Source: Pseudomonas abietaniphila
Lineage (GTDB): Bacteria; Pseudomonadota; Gammaproteobacteria; Pseudomonadales; Pseudomonadaceae
Assembly: GCF_900100795.1 (NCBI RefSeq)
Contig: NZ_FNCO01000022.1
Location: 1 to 64,000 of the forward strand
Length of the DNA stretch: 64,000 nt
Direction of reading: 5' to 3'
Made by a program: the position numbers and the translations under genes. The notes beneath the pieces were generated by a model. That model saw nothing but the letters and a program-made list of their open reading frames with translations, made no database searches and was not told the origin of the DNA. Numbering within the stretch: the first letter of the stretch is position 1; every line of letters begins with the position of its first letter. Of this stretch, positions 1 to 7,987 are shown piece after piece.

Positions 1-120
1 GTTGAGCAATTAGAAGCCGGGCTCGACGAGTACATCCATTACTACAACCACGAGCGGATCAGCATGAAGCTCAACGGCCTCAGTCCGGTACAATTTCGAA
101 GCCAGATAATGAGTCTGTAG
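1..120 (+). CDS. IS3-family transposase OrfB, C-terminal fragment (cut by window edge)
   Basis: The open frame covers the last 39 residues of an IS3/IS150-type OrfB integrase. The motif YIHYYNHERISMKLNGLSP is the usual C-terminal integrase-core signature, where the YNxxRxH-like stretch follows the last catalytic Glu of the DDE triad. The DDE residues themselves are upstream of the window. The protein would catalyse strand transfer of its own element. The start is missing because of the window boundary, so intactness is unknown. Confidence 0.75.
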   Translation, partial: VEQLEAGLDEYIHYYNHERISMKLNGLSPVQFRSQIMSL

Positions 121-147
121 TTTGTCCAACTTTCGGGGGTCAGTTCA
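1..147 (+). mobile_element. 3' end of an IS3-family insertion sequence
   Basis: The window opens inside an IS3-family transposase gene that stops at 120. It is followed by a short tail, about 121-147, resembling an IS3-family right end (tgtccaactttcgggggtca and following bases). The left part of the element lies outside the window, so completeness cannot be judged. The tail runs directly into a truncated copy of the dispersed repeat described at 141-240, so the element probably inserted into that repeat. Confidence 0.7.
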
Positions 148-240
148 ACCCTTGGTTACTTGGGGTCTTTTCAAGTAACCCGCCGAAGGCGGAACGTTTC
201 TGCCGTTAGGCAGAACCAAACGTATAAGCGTCACCCCAAA
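141..240 (+). repeat. Dispersed hairpin repeat, copy 0 (truncated by the IS)
   Basis: This fragment shares ggttacttgg, then caagtaacc, ccgccgaaggcgg and gccgttaggc with the longer copies at 33991 and 59621. The 5' half is absent; the IS3 end sits at the break. The hairpin TTCTGCC-GTTA-GGCAGAA at 198-215 is a perfect 7-bp stem with the GTTA loop seen in all copies, and ggttacttg / caagtaacc forms a 9-bp stem. Confidence 0.7.
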
Positions 241-250
241 AACGGATAAG

Positions 251-302
251 ACCCCAATCCCATCCCAATCCCATCCCAATCCCAATCCCAATCCCAATCC
301 CG
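251..302. repeat. CCCAAT hexamer microsatellite
   Basis: Roughly eight to nine tandem CCCAAT units, some shortened to CCCAT, in the gap before the first gene. Such arrays are prone to slippage and copy-number change. No coding role is apparent. The rest of 303-434 shows no recognisable element. Confidence 0.8.
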
Positions 303-434
303 CATGCGGACCTCTGGCCAACCCGCTCAGGTCTGACCGATAAACGGCCCCCAAAAACCCTGAACACCCACCCCCGATTATTTTCAAACCCTTCATGACC
401 CGCCCCAAAACCGCAGACAACCCCAAGGTGCGCC

Positions 435-824
435 ATGAAAAAGAACCTGATGGACCAACCCGGCTTACAGAACCCACTCTCCCAAAACCCCGGCACCGAC
501 TACGACGAACTCCTCGATCCTGTCTTCACCGACGGTGGAAAAGTCCTTGAAGGTGACGATGTCCGCACGCCAGGGGCCGATCCCAGCCGACCTGAAACAT
601 TGCCCAATGGACCCGACGTCATCGACGACACCCACCCCGACCCGAAAAAACGGGCATCTGACGCCGCAGCGACAAAAACCAGGGAACCTGCCTGTTTCCC
701 AAGCTTCTTATCTCTTGTTCAAGGCAGTCGCGACACCGGTCGTGGCCCAGAGCACAGAGAGCACTTGCATGAGCGATATTCGTATCGGCATCTCGGGCTG
801 GCGCTACGTGCCGTGGCGCGGTGA
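435..824 (+). CDS. Hypothetical small protein (129 aa)
   Basis: The function is not recognised. A good ribosome-binding site (AAGGTG, about 5 bases upstream) precedes ATG 435, which favours a real gene. The first ~75 residues are polar and acidic with many Asp/Pro residues and look like a small disordered protein. The tail changes to an Arg-rich composition and overlaps the first 56 bases of the DUF72 gene, so the natural C-terminus may have been lost through a frameshift. No signal peptide, membrane segment or known motif is seen. An alternative start is Met at 450. Confidence 0.45.
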   Translation: MKKNLMDQPGLQNPLSQNPGTDYDELLDPVFTDGGKVLEGDDVRTPGADPSRPETLPNGPDVIDDTHPDPKKRASDAAATKTREPACFPSFLSLVQGSRDTGRGPEHREHLHERYSYRHLGLALRAVAR

Positions 825-1686
825 TTTCTACCCGGAAGGTCTGGTTCAGAAAAACGAACTCAAATTCGCCTCCAGAGCGGTGAACAGCATTGAAATCAAT
901 GGCTCGTTCTACTCTCTGCAGTCGCCGGACCTCTATGCCCGCTGGTACGCCGACACGCCCAAAGGCTTTGTCTTCAGCCTGAAGGGGCCGCGCTATATCA
1001 CCCACGTCAGACGCCTGAACGACATCGCTGAGCCCATCGCCAATTTCTTCGCCTCGGGCATCTTTCAGCTCCGGGAGAAACTGGGCCCGATCCTCTGGCA
1101 GTTTCCGCCCAGTTTCAAATTTGATGCCGAAAAATTCGAAGCGTTTTTGCTGTCGTTGCCGTTCGACGGCAAAGCCGCCAAGGCCTGCGCCAGGCAGTGC
1201 GCCGCACGCATGGAAAAGCCGGGTTATCTGGAGATCCCCGCGAAAGCCAAACTGCGCCACGCCGTGGAAATTCGTCATGAGAGTTTTGCCGTTCCGGCGT
1301 TCATCACCCTGCTGCGCAAGTACAACGTCGCGTTGGTGATCGCTGACACGGCGGGCAAGTGGCCGTATCTGGAAGACCTGACCAGCGACTTCGTCTACCT
1401 GCGCTTGCACGGCGACAAAGCGCTGTACGCCAGCGGTTACACGCCCAAGGCGCTCAAGCGCTGGGGCGATCGCATCGATTCGTGGCAGCAGGGCTCGCAG
1501 CCGAAGGACGCCCATCTCACTGCCCCTAAGTCACCTCGCGTGCGCAAGTCGCGGGACGTTTATTGCTATTTCGACAACGACATCAAGGTCAGGGCGCCTT
1601 ATGACGCCCGCGCGTTGCTGGAGCGTTTTGACCTGACCGCCGACCTGGAAGTCGCCCCCGGCGATCTGCAAGGAGTGAAGTTTTGA
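769..1686 (+). CDS. DUF72 (YecE-like) family protein
   Basis: A 305-residue TIM-barrel-like DUF72 protein whose biochemical role is not established. Family signatures include the N-terminal IGISGWRY, the NSIEINGSFYSLQ segment, WQFPPSF, the AVEIRHESF strand, and the VYLRLHGDKALYASGY block near the end. ATG 769 is chosen because family members begin a few residues before IGxSGW and AGAGAG lies 8 bases upstream; a longer in-frame start at 535 would add an unrelated extension. The stop overlaps the TTG start of the next gene, so it is probably the first gene of a four-gene operon. Confidence 0.88.
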   Translation: MSDIRIGISGWRYVPWRGDFYPEGLVQKNELKFASRAVNSIEINGSFYSLQSPDLYARWYADTPKGFVFSLKGPRYITHVRRLNDIAEPIANFFASGIFQLREKLGPILWQFPPSFKFDAEKFEAFLLSLPFDGKAAKACARQCAARMEKPGYLEIPAKAKLRHAVEIRHESFAVPAFITLLRKYNVALVIADTAGKWPYLEDLTSDFVYLRLHGDKALYASGYTPKALKRWGDRIDSWQQGSQPKDAHLTAPKSPRVRKSRDVYCYFDNDIKVRAPYDARALLERFDLTADLEVAPGDLQGVKF

Positions 1687-2477
1687 CCAGTGCCCTGACC
1701 CCCGAAGGCATCGCCAGCCGCCGACAGAACGCGTCCACCGACGTCACGCTCAACGTGCTGACGATGAACATGCACATGGGCTTCGGCTTCCTCAATCGAC
1801 GTTTCATCCTGCCGGAGCTTCGCGATGCCGTACGCAGCGTGTCGGCGGACGTCGTGTTTCTGCAAGAGGTCCACGGTGAACAGCAAAATCACGCCCAGAC
1901 GGTTAAGAACTGGCCGACCACCTCGCAGTATGAGTTTCTCGCCGACAGCATGTGGAACGACTTCGCCTACGGTCGCAATGCGGTGTACCCCCACGGCCAT
2001 CACGGCAATGCGTTGCTGTCGAAATACCCGATCGTGCGGCACGAAAACCTCGACATCTCGATTCTCGGTACTGAAGAGCGAGGCTTGTTGCACTGCGTGT
2101 TGCAGGTCCCGGGTTTCGGTGAAGTCCACGCCATTTGCGTGCACCTTGGCCTCAAGGAGGTGCACCGTCAGCAGCAGCTGTCGTTGATGGCGGAACTGGT
2201 GTCGCGCTTGCCGCCAGAAGCGCCGGTGATCATTGCCGGAGACTTCAACGACTGGCGACAGAAGGCCGACGCGGCGTTGACGCCGACCGGCTTGCGCGAG
2301 GTATTCGTCGAATCATTCGGCGCCCCGGCCAAGAGTTTTCCGGCGCGCTTCCCGTTGCTGCGGCTGGACCGAATTTATGTTCGCAATGCCCGTCCCCGGG
2401 CGCCCAGGGTGTTGTCGAACCGACCCTGGTCGCATCTTTCCGATCATGCGCCATTGGCGGTAGAGGTCACACTATGA
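1683..2477 (+). CDS. ybhP: Endonuclease/exonuclease/phosphatase (EEP) family hydrolase, YbhP-like
   Basis: 264 residues of the Mg-dependent EEP fold shared by DNase I, ExoIII and sphingomyelinases. Seen motifs are NVLTMNMHMGFG, the metal-binding Glu in VVFLQEVHGEQQ, NALLSKYPI, AICVHLGL, IIAGDFNDW and the C-terminal SDHAPLAVEVTL. The start is TTG 1683, overlapping the previous stop and preceded by a strong AAGGAGTG site. It overlaps clsB by ATGA. Conserved linkage with clsB and ybhN, as in the E. coli clsB-ybhP-ybhN cluster, suggests a role in lipid headgroup metabolism. The actual substrate is unknown. Confidence 0.88.
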   Translation: MTSALTPEGIASRRQNASTDVTLNVLTMNMHMGFGFLNRRFILPELRDAVRSVSADVVFLQEVHGEQQNHAQTVKNWPTTSQYEFLADSMWNDFAYGRNAVYPHGHHGNALLSKYPIVRHENLDISILGTEERGLLHCVLQVPGFGEVHAICVHLGLKEVHRQQQLSLMAELVSRLPPEAPVIIAGDFNDWRQKADAALTPTGLREVFVESFGAPAKSFPARFPLLRLDRIYVRNARPRAPRVLSNRPWSHLSDHAPLAVEVTL

Positions 2478-3724
2478 AGGCGTTCAATGATCAATGTGGC
2501 ATCTGGCAAGACGGCAATTCCGTCGAGCTGCTGATCAATGGCGAGGATTTTTTCAGCAACGTTTTTGAACACATTCGCACGGCGCGGCGGGAGGTGTTGA
2601 TCGAGACGTTCATCATTTTTGAAGATCGCATTGGTGAAGGCCTGCAGCAGGCGGTGATCGAGGCGGCCAGCCGTGGCGTGCGCGTGGTGATTACGGTGGA
2701 TGACTACGGCACCAGCGACCTGAGTACGTCGTTCGTGCAGGAAATGGTCAGCGCCGGCGTGCAGATTCAATTGTTTGACCCGCGCCCGAAATTCATGGGC
2801 ATGCGCACCAACCTGTTTCGTCGGCTGCACCGCAAGGTGGTGGTGATCGATGCCGAACTGGCGTTCATGGGTGGCATCAATTACAGCGTTGACCACATGT
2901 CCGACACGGGCGTGACCGCCAAACAGGACTACGCAGTGCTGGTGCGCGGCCCTATCGTGGCCGACATCTACCGGTCCACGCTGGGCATGCTCGGACCGGC
3001 GTTGCGCGGGTCCTTCGCGCCGCTCAAGGCGATGACACGCCAGGCAGGCAGCGCACGCATGCTGCTGGCCGAGCGAGACAATCGTCAGCACACCACCGAC
3101 ATCGAAGAGCAGTACCTGCTGGCGATGCGCGGCGCTACCCAGCGCATCACCATCGCCAACGCGTATTTTTTCCCGAGCTACCGGTTCTTGCGCGAGCTGC
3201 GCAATGCGGCCCGCCGCGGCGTGAAGGTCACGCTGATTCTGCAGGGTCAGCCAGACATGCCGTTCGTGCGCATGTGCTCACGCCTGACGTACACCTGGCT
3301 GCTGCGTGAGGGCGTGGTGATCCATGAATACAAACAGCGCGCGTTGCACGGCAAAGTCGCGCTGATCGACCATGAATGGTCGACGGTGGGCTCCAGCAAC
3401 CTCGACCCCCTGAGTCTGGCGTTGAACCTGGAAGCCAACCTGTTCATCCGCGATCACGCGCTGAATCAACACCTGCATGAGCATCTCACGGAACTGGCCG
3501 CTGCCCACAGCAAACAGGCCAGCCTGAAAGGTCTGGCGAAAGGGCAGTGGTGGAGGGCGCCGATGATTTTCCTGAGCTTCCACTTCCTGCGGCATTTTCC
3601 AGCAATTGCCGGGTTGTTTCCGGTGCACGGGCCGCGTTTGAAGCCGGTGCGCTCGCCGGACGTGATTGCGCAAGCGAGCGAACTCAAGCGCGAGCTTTCG
3701 CCTGATCAGGAGAAGTCGCTATGA
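2474..3724 (+). CDS. clsB: Cardiolipin synthase B (phospholipase D superfamily)
   Basis: This 416-residue enzyme probably makes cardiolipin or other phosphatidyl-transfer products at the inner membrane. It carries two HKD motifs: HRKVVVID beginning near H119 and HGKVALID beginning near H292, each followed by the GG/GSxN element of phospholipase D enzymes. It lacks the N-terminal pair of membrane helices found in ClsA, which matches ClsB. ATG 2474 overlaps the stop of the EEP gene and fixes the start; a longer in-frame start at 2135 would lie inside that gene. The YbhN-like gene follows with another ATGA overlap. Confidence 0.92.
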   Translation: MKAFNDQCGIWQDGNSVELLINGEDFFSNVFEHIRTARREVLIETFIIFEDRIGEGLQQAVIEAASRGVRVVITVDDYGTSDLSTSFVQEMVSAGVQIQLFDPRPKFMGMRTNLFRRLHRKVVVIDAELAFMGGINYSVDHMSDTGVTAKQDYAVLVRGPIVADIYRSTLGMLGPALRGSFAPLKAMTRQAGSARMLLAERDNRQHTTDIEEQYLLAMRGATQRITIANAYFFPSYRFLRELRNAARRGVKVTLILQGQPDMPFVRMCSRLTYTWLLREGVVIHEYKQRALHGKVALIDHEWSTVGSSNLDPLSLALNLEANLFIRDHALNQHLHEHLTELAAAHSKQASLKGLAKGQWWRAPMIFLSFHFLRHFPAIAGLFPVHGPRLKPVRSPDVIAQASELKRELSPDQEKSL

Positions 3725-4728
3725 ACGGGGTGTCGCAGGCGTCCACCGGGCAGGACAAATCCTCTGCCCCGGGCAAACACAAGGCTTGGCTGACCTGGGC
3801 CAAACGCGGTTTCACCGTATTTTTCTTCATCGCCGTCCCGGTCTTGCTGTTTATGCTGGTAAAGAACCTCGACTGGAACGAGGTGGTGCATGCGCTGGAG
3901 TCGTACAAGGCAAGCACGCTGGCGCTCGGTTTTCTCGTTGCGGTCGGCAGCTACCTGACCTACTGCGGATTCGACGTGCTGGCGCGGCGTTACACCGAAC
4001 ACAAACTGTCGGTGAAGCAGATCGTGCCGGTGACCTTCGTCTGCTACGCCTTCAATCTGAACCTGAGTTCGTGGGTCGGCGGCATCGCATTGCGGTATCG
4101 GTTGTATTCGCGCCTCGGTCTCGACGTGCCAACCATCACCCGGATTCTCAGCCTGAGCCTGATCACCAACTGGCTGGGTTACATGTTGCTGGCGGGGTTC
4201 GTGTTTGCCGGCGGTTTCATCGACCTGCCCGAGGGCTGGAAGATCGGCGACACCACCCTGCAACTGATCGGCTTCGTGTTGCTCGCCGTGTGCTTCGGGT
4301 ATTTCCTGGCGTGTCGGTTTTCCAAACGCAGGACCTGGACCATTCGCAAGCAAAAACTGGTACTGCCGTCGCTCAATCAAGCACTGCGTCAGGCGTTTTT
4401 GGGGGCGCTGAACTGGGGCCTGATGGCGCTGTTGATCTTCATACTGCTCCCGGAAAAAGCGTTCTACCCGGCCGTCCTGGGGATTCTGCTCATCAGCAGC
4501 ATCGCAGGCGTCATCGCGCACATTCCGGCGGGGTTGGGTGTGCTGGAAACGGTCTTCATCACCCTGATGCAGCATCAATTCAGCAAGGGCCAGTTGCTCG
4601 CGGCGCTGATTGGCTACCGCGTTATCTACTTCCTGATTCCGCTGATGTTGGCGGTGGTGGTGTACCTGGTGCTGGAGAAGCGCGCCAAATCCATGCGCAG
4701 TAAGAATGAAGCGCGCAATGCAGGCTGA
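3721..4728 (+). CDS. ybhN: YbhN-like (UPF0104 / LPG-synthase transmembrane domain) membrane protein
   Basis: A 335-residue integral membrane protein with about eight hydrophobic segments, belonging to the domain shared with the flippase half of MprF. Characteristic pieces are NLNLSSWVGGIALRYRLYSRLG in the middle (positions ~108-128) and the IPAGLGVLETVFITL stretch near residue 270. It may move or regulate lipids made by the upstream synthase, but this is inferred from linkage. ATG 3721 overlaps the clsB stop. The C-terminus is short and basic. A degenerate REP-like sequence follows at 4742-4785. Confidence 0.88.
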   Translation: MNGVSQASTGQDKSSAPGKHKAWLTWAKRGFTVFFFIAVPVLLFMLVKNLDWNEVVHALESYKASTLALGFLVAVGSYLTYCGFDVLARRYTEHKLSVKQIVPVTFVCYAFNLNLSSWVGGIALRYRLYSRLGLDVPTITRILSLSLITNWLGYMLLAGFVFAGGFIDLPEGWKIGDTTLQLIGFVLLAVCFGYFLACRFSKRRTWTIRKQKLVLPSLNQALRQAFLGALNWGLMALLIFILLPEKAFYPAVLGILLISSIAGVIAHIPAGLGVLETVFITLMQHQFSKGQLLAALIGYRVIYFLIPLMLAVVVYLVLEKRAKSMRSKNEARNAG

Positions 4729-4741
4729 TCCCTTGCCGGCA

Positions 4742-4785
4742 CCGGCTGCTGGCGAAAACTCCTTGTAGGAGCCAGCAAGCCGACC
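4742..4785. repeat. Degenerate REP-like palindrome
   Basis: ccggctgctggcgaa is followed by tgtaggagccagcaagccg, two arms similar to the well-formed REP doublet at 44341-44433. It lies between convergent genes and could terminate or protect transcripts. Confidence 0.5.
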
Positions 4786-4803
4786 CCTAGAGGAGTGGAA
4801 GCC

Positions 4804-6117
4804 TCAATCCCTCCCGGCAAACATCCGCACCGCATCCACGGCCTCATTTGTGCCATTACTGATTTGCACAATCGCTGAGCCCGCCTGATCGGCGAGGTCC
4901 ACGCCTTTGGCCGCGTTGTTGCGGGTGTTGTCCATGCTGAGGATCGCCTGACGGGTTTCGGTCTGGATCAACTGGATCATCTCGGAAATTTCCTGCGTCG
5001 AACGGCTGGTGCGGCCTGCCAGTTGCCGCACTTCATCCGCCACCACAGCAAACCCTCGGCCCTGATCACCGGCGCGCGCCGCTTCGATGGCTGCGTTAAG
5101 CGCCAGGAGGTTGGTCTGATCGGCGATGCCATGGATGGTGTTGACGATGGTGGTGATCTGTTCTGACCGCTCACCCAACTGACCAATGATGCGCGACGAA
5201 TCGTCAATGTTGCGTGAGATCTGGCGCATTTCGCTGGCCGCTTGCTGAATCACCTGAGTGCCTTGCTCGGCGACTTTCTGCGTTTGCACGGAAATGTGAT
5301 ACGCCTGCGCGGCGCTGTGAGAATCCTGTTCGTGCTTCTCGATGCGCGCGGTCACGTCGGAGGCAAATTTGACCACCTTGAGCAGCTTGCCGCAGGCGCC
5401 GTACACCGGGTTATAAGACGCTTCGAGCCACAGCGTTTGGCCGTGCTTGCCGATGCGTTTGAACTGGCCGCTGAAAAACTCGCCTTTGTTGAGCTGGCGC
5501 CAGAAGTCCTGGTATTCCGGGCTGCTGGCGACTTCTGCCGGGCACAGCAGCTTGTGGTGCTTGCCCAGCAACTCCTGGCGGTTGTAACCGAGCAGGCGCA
5601 GAAAGTTGTCGTTGGCGGCGATGATGCGGCCGTCCAGATCGAACTCGATCACGGCCATGGCGCGGTCGATCGCCTGCAACTTGTTGCGGGTTTCGCTTTC
5701 GGATTGAAGCTTCTGGGTGACGTCCATCGCGAATTTGACGACTTTCACCACCTTGCCGTCGATATCCCTGATGGGGTTATAGCTCGCCTCCAGCCATACC
5801 GTGCTGCCGTCGCCCGCCACGCGCTGGAAGGTGGCCGAGACGAACTCGCCATTGCGCAGCCGAGACCACAACTGTGAGTACTCGGCGGTGCGGGCGTACT
5901 CAGCGGTGCAGAACATCCGGTGCTCCTTGCCGATCACCTGTTCCGGGCGGTAGCGCAGCGTTTTGAAGAAATTGTCGTTGGCACTGAGCACGACGCCATT
6001 GAGATCGAACTCAATGCTGGCCATCGAACGGTTGATGGCTTCCAGCAGGCTTGCCTGGTGAGCGACGGTCAGTTGCAGGTCTTGGATGGTTTTGTTCTTG
6101 GACGAGTTGAAAAACAT
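4804..6117 (-). CDS. BdlA-like soluble chemoreceptor (PAS-PAS-MCP signal)
   Basis: 437 residues with no membrane segment. Two PAS domains (about 20-130 and 145-250) share the repeated pattern IEFDLxGxxxxANDNF and FKRIGKHGQTLWLEASYNP, and a short methyl-accepting signalling tip follows (about 265-437) containing the invariant hairpin QTNLLALNAAIEAARAGDQG. The length and order match the P. aeruginosa biofilm-dispersion regulator BdlA (about 417 aa), which modulates c-di-GMP-dependent dispersal. Orthology is inferred and not proven. It is probably monocistronic: the upstream gap holds repeats and the downstream gene is convergent. Confidence 0.85.
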   Translation of the reverse strand: MFFNSSKNKTIQDLQLTVAHQASLLEAINRSMASIEFDLNGVVLSANDNFFKTLRYRPEQVIGKEHRMFCTAEYARTAEYSQLWSRLRNGEFVSATFQRVAGDGSTVWLEASYNPIRDIDGKVVKVVKFAMDVTQKLQSESETRNKLQAIDRAMAVIEFDLDGRIIAANDNFLRLLGYNRQELLGKHHKLLCPAEVASSPEYQDFWRQLNKGEFFSGQFKRIGKHGQTLWLEASYNPVYGACGKLLKVVKFASDVTARIEKHEQDSHSAAQAYHISVQTQKVAEQGTQVIQQAASEMRQISRNIDDSSRIIGQLGERSEQITTIVNTIHGIADQTNLLALNAAIEAARAGDQGRGFAVVADEVRQLAGRTSRSTQEISEMIQLIQTETRQAILSMDNTRNNAAKGVDLADQAGSAIVQISNGTNEAVDAVRMFAGRD

Positions 6118-6578
6118 GATGGCGGCTCAGGCAAGTGGAACGGCAGGGTTTTCCGTTCCATGGCCTGAAGAGCGAATGTCAATACTCAGCTGCGATTTCC
6201 GTCTGCAGTGCAAAGATCATCACAAAAGTGATATCAAAAAGCTACAAAATAGTTGTACAGCTCGTCGGTTTTTGTACAAGTTATTGGCCGAGGGTGGATG
6301 AATTCTCGCGCACGTCGACGTTCATGGCGTCGGCGATGTTTTCTTCGATTCTGGTGGTAGGCCGTAGCAACTGTCCTCCTCACGCTACGTGTACAGCCGC
6401 TTCTGGAGGCTTTGATTCTGCCCGCAGGGCGTAGGAGCGCGCTTGCTCTGGGCCGCAGTCGGACGATCTGGCGCGCAGCGGTAGTGAATCCTGCAAACAA
6501 GATCAGCCTGGCACACCGCGCTGGATGATTTCAGGACCGCTGCGCGCTCCATCGCGTCCGTCGTAACCTCCGAATGCT
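6118..6578. other. Intergenic gap with half-REP sequences
   Basis: No gene is supported here. An AT-rich stretch at about 6215-6270 probably holds the promoter of the leftward chemoreceptor gene. From 6433 on, gtaggagcgcgcttgctctg and following bases match one arm of the long inverted repeat at 27180-27339, without its partner arm. Confidence 0.55.
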
Positions 6579-6726
6579 CCCACGCCCTCCGGGCAGAAGC
6601 GGGATTGCGGTCTGCCCCACGCCCTCCGGCCAGAAGCGGGATTGCGGTCTGCCCCACGCCCTCCGGGCAGAAGCGGGATTGCGGTCTGCCCCACGCCCTC
6701 CGGGCAGAAGCGGGATTGCGGTCTGC
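6579..6726. repeat. Four tandem 37-bp repeats, each a hairpin
   Basis: Four contiguous 37-bp units beginning cccacgccctccgggcagaa, the second with one substitution (ggccag), followed by a diverged partial fifth unit to about 6750. Within each unit gggcaga and tctgccc can pair around a 13-base loop. No spacers separate the units, so this is not a CRISPR array. The unit length is not a multiple of three, so the open frames through it simply rotate. Confidence 0.9.
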
Positions 6727-6825
6727 CTGCACGCCTTCTGGGCGGTAGCAACGTCGCAATAGGCGTGACGGTATGCGATTGGTTTTTTATTCTCGCCGCA
6801 GTCCGGAGCGCGTCAACAAAAGCGC

Positions 6826-7752
6826 TCAGTCTTCAAACCCGACCTGCTCCGACATCTCGTCCACCTTCAATTCCAGCCGGTACGCCACGGCGATGAACAG
6901 CGCCTGGCACAGGCACAGTGTGGCGCTGAGGGAACGGAAGGCGAACGAGCTGCCTTCATTGACCAACAACACCGAGTTGGCGCGCTTGGCCAGTGGCGAG
7001 AGGTTGCTGTCGGTAATGATCAACGTCTTGGCCTGATGGTGCTGAGCGATGCGCAGGCAATGTTGGGTTTCCTTGCCGTATGGGGTGAAGCTGATGGCGA
7101 TGACCAGATCGTTGGCGCGCACGCTGCGCATCTGCTCGCGATAACTGCCGCCCAGGCCCGAGATCAGGTGGATGCGTTTGTTGGTGTGTTGCAGGTTGTA
7201 GACCAGGTAATCCGCCACGGCGAATGAGCGACGCACCCCGACCACGTAGATGTTGTCGGCATTGACCACCAGGTCCACGGCTTTCTCGAATGCTTCATCG
7301 TCCAGTTCCAGCGCCAGGCGTTCCAGCCCGGAAAGCGTGGCGTTCACGCATTCGCGGGCCAGATCGCCGCCGCTGGCTTTCTGCGACTTGTTGGCGATCA
7401 TGCTGCGGATACGCTGCTGGTAGTTCTGCACCGGCGTGGCTTTGTGGGTGTAGGCCTCGCGGAACAGCGCCTGCATTTCACTGAAACCGCTGAAGCCGAA
7501 GCGCTGGGAAAAACGCACGATGGCAGAAGGGTGGACTTCACATTCGCGGGCGATGTCGCTGATGCGGTCGACCATGATGCGGTCGCTCTGCTGGCTCATG
7601 TAGCTGGCAATGCGTTTGAGCTGGCGCGGCAGGCTTTCGTATTCCGTGGTGATCAGCTTGAGCAGAGACTCCGCGGTTTCCGGCGCGGTGACCTGGGAGG
7701 ACGCCGCGTCGGCGCCGGTATCGGACAAGGAGGGCTGATCGGTGCTGGACAT
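6826..7752 (-). CDS. iolR: RpiR/MurR-family transcriptional regulator of inositol genes (IolR-like)
   Basis: 308 residues with an N-terminal helix-turn-helix (about 35-110; segment ARECEVHPSAIVRFSQRFGFSG) and a C-terminal SIS sugar-phosphate-binding domain (about 140-280; VVGVRRSFAVADYL, ISFTPYGKETQH). It is divergent from iolC, as expected for the repressor of inositol catabolism. A GGAA-N6-TTCC palindrome in the shared gap fits the operator described for the RpiR-type IolR of Sinorhizobium. Start 7752 has GAGG 11 bases upstream; a longer in-frame start would run through the operator. The effector is probably a phosphorylated inositol intermediate (inference). Confidence 0.85.
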   Translation of the reverse strand: MSSTDQPSLSDTGADAASSQVTAPETAESLLKLITTEYESLPRQLKRIASYMSQQSDRIMVDRISDIARECEVHPSAIVRFSQRFGFSGFSEMQALFREAYTHKATPVQNYQQRIRSMIANKSQKASGGDLARECVNATLSGLERLALELDDEAFEKAVDLVVNADNIYVVGVRRSFAVADYLVYNLQHTNKRIHLISGLGGSYREQMRSVRANDLVIAISFTPYGKETQHCLRIAQHHQAKTLIITDSNLSPLAKRANSVLLVNEGSSFAFRSLSATLCLCQALFIAVAYRLELKVDEMSEQVGFED

Positions 7753-7851
7753 ACGGTTGAATTCCTCAAGCTTTCTTATGACGCGAAGTTTACAGCGCTT
7801 CGCGTTTGTATCCTGCCTGTTTAGCACGAACTGCCAGCCTTTGCGCAAAGT

Positions 7852-7865
7852 GGAAAAAATATTCC
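7852..7865. promoter_or_regulatory. Putative IolR operator GGAA-N6-TTCC
   Basis: tGGAAaaaataTTCCa is a perfect inverted repeat in the AT-rich divergent gap between the RpiR regulator and iolC. The spacing and arms equal the motif reported for S. meliloti IolR. A similar, one-mismatch site occurs at 16755-16768 ahead of the transporter genes. Confidence 0.65.
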
Positions 7866-7987
7866 ACATGAAAAAAATATAGAAAAAATCATTGATCCTT
7901 GCCCTTGAGCGTTCTAGTCTGCATCCACGAACAGCGCTTCGAGCAGACGCTGCTGAAGCCAGGCTTATAAAAATAACAGGAGCCAGC

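Noticed and set aside
3666..4703. 345-codon frame overlapping the YbhN-like gene
   Set aside because: Arg/Gly/Ala-rich translation in the +1 frame of a clear membrane protein; an overlap artefact.
6579..6750. CRISPR-like array
   Set aside because: Units are contiguous 37-mers with no unique spacers and no cas genes; it is a simple tandem repeat.
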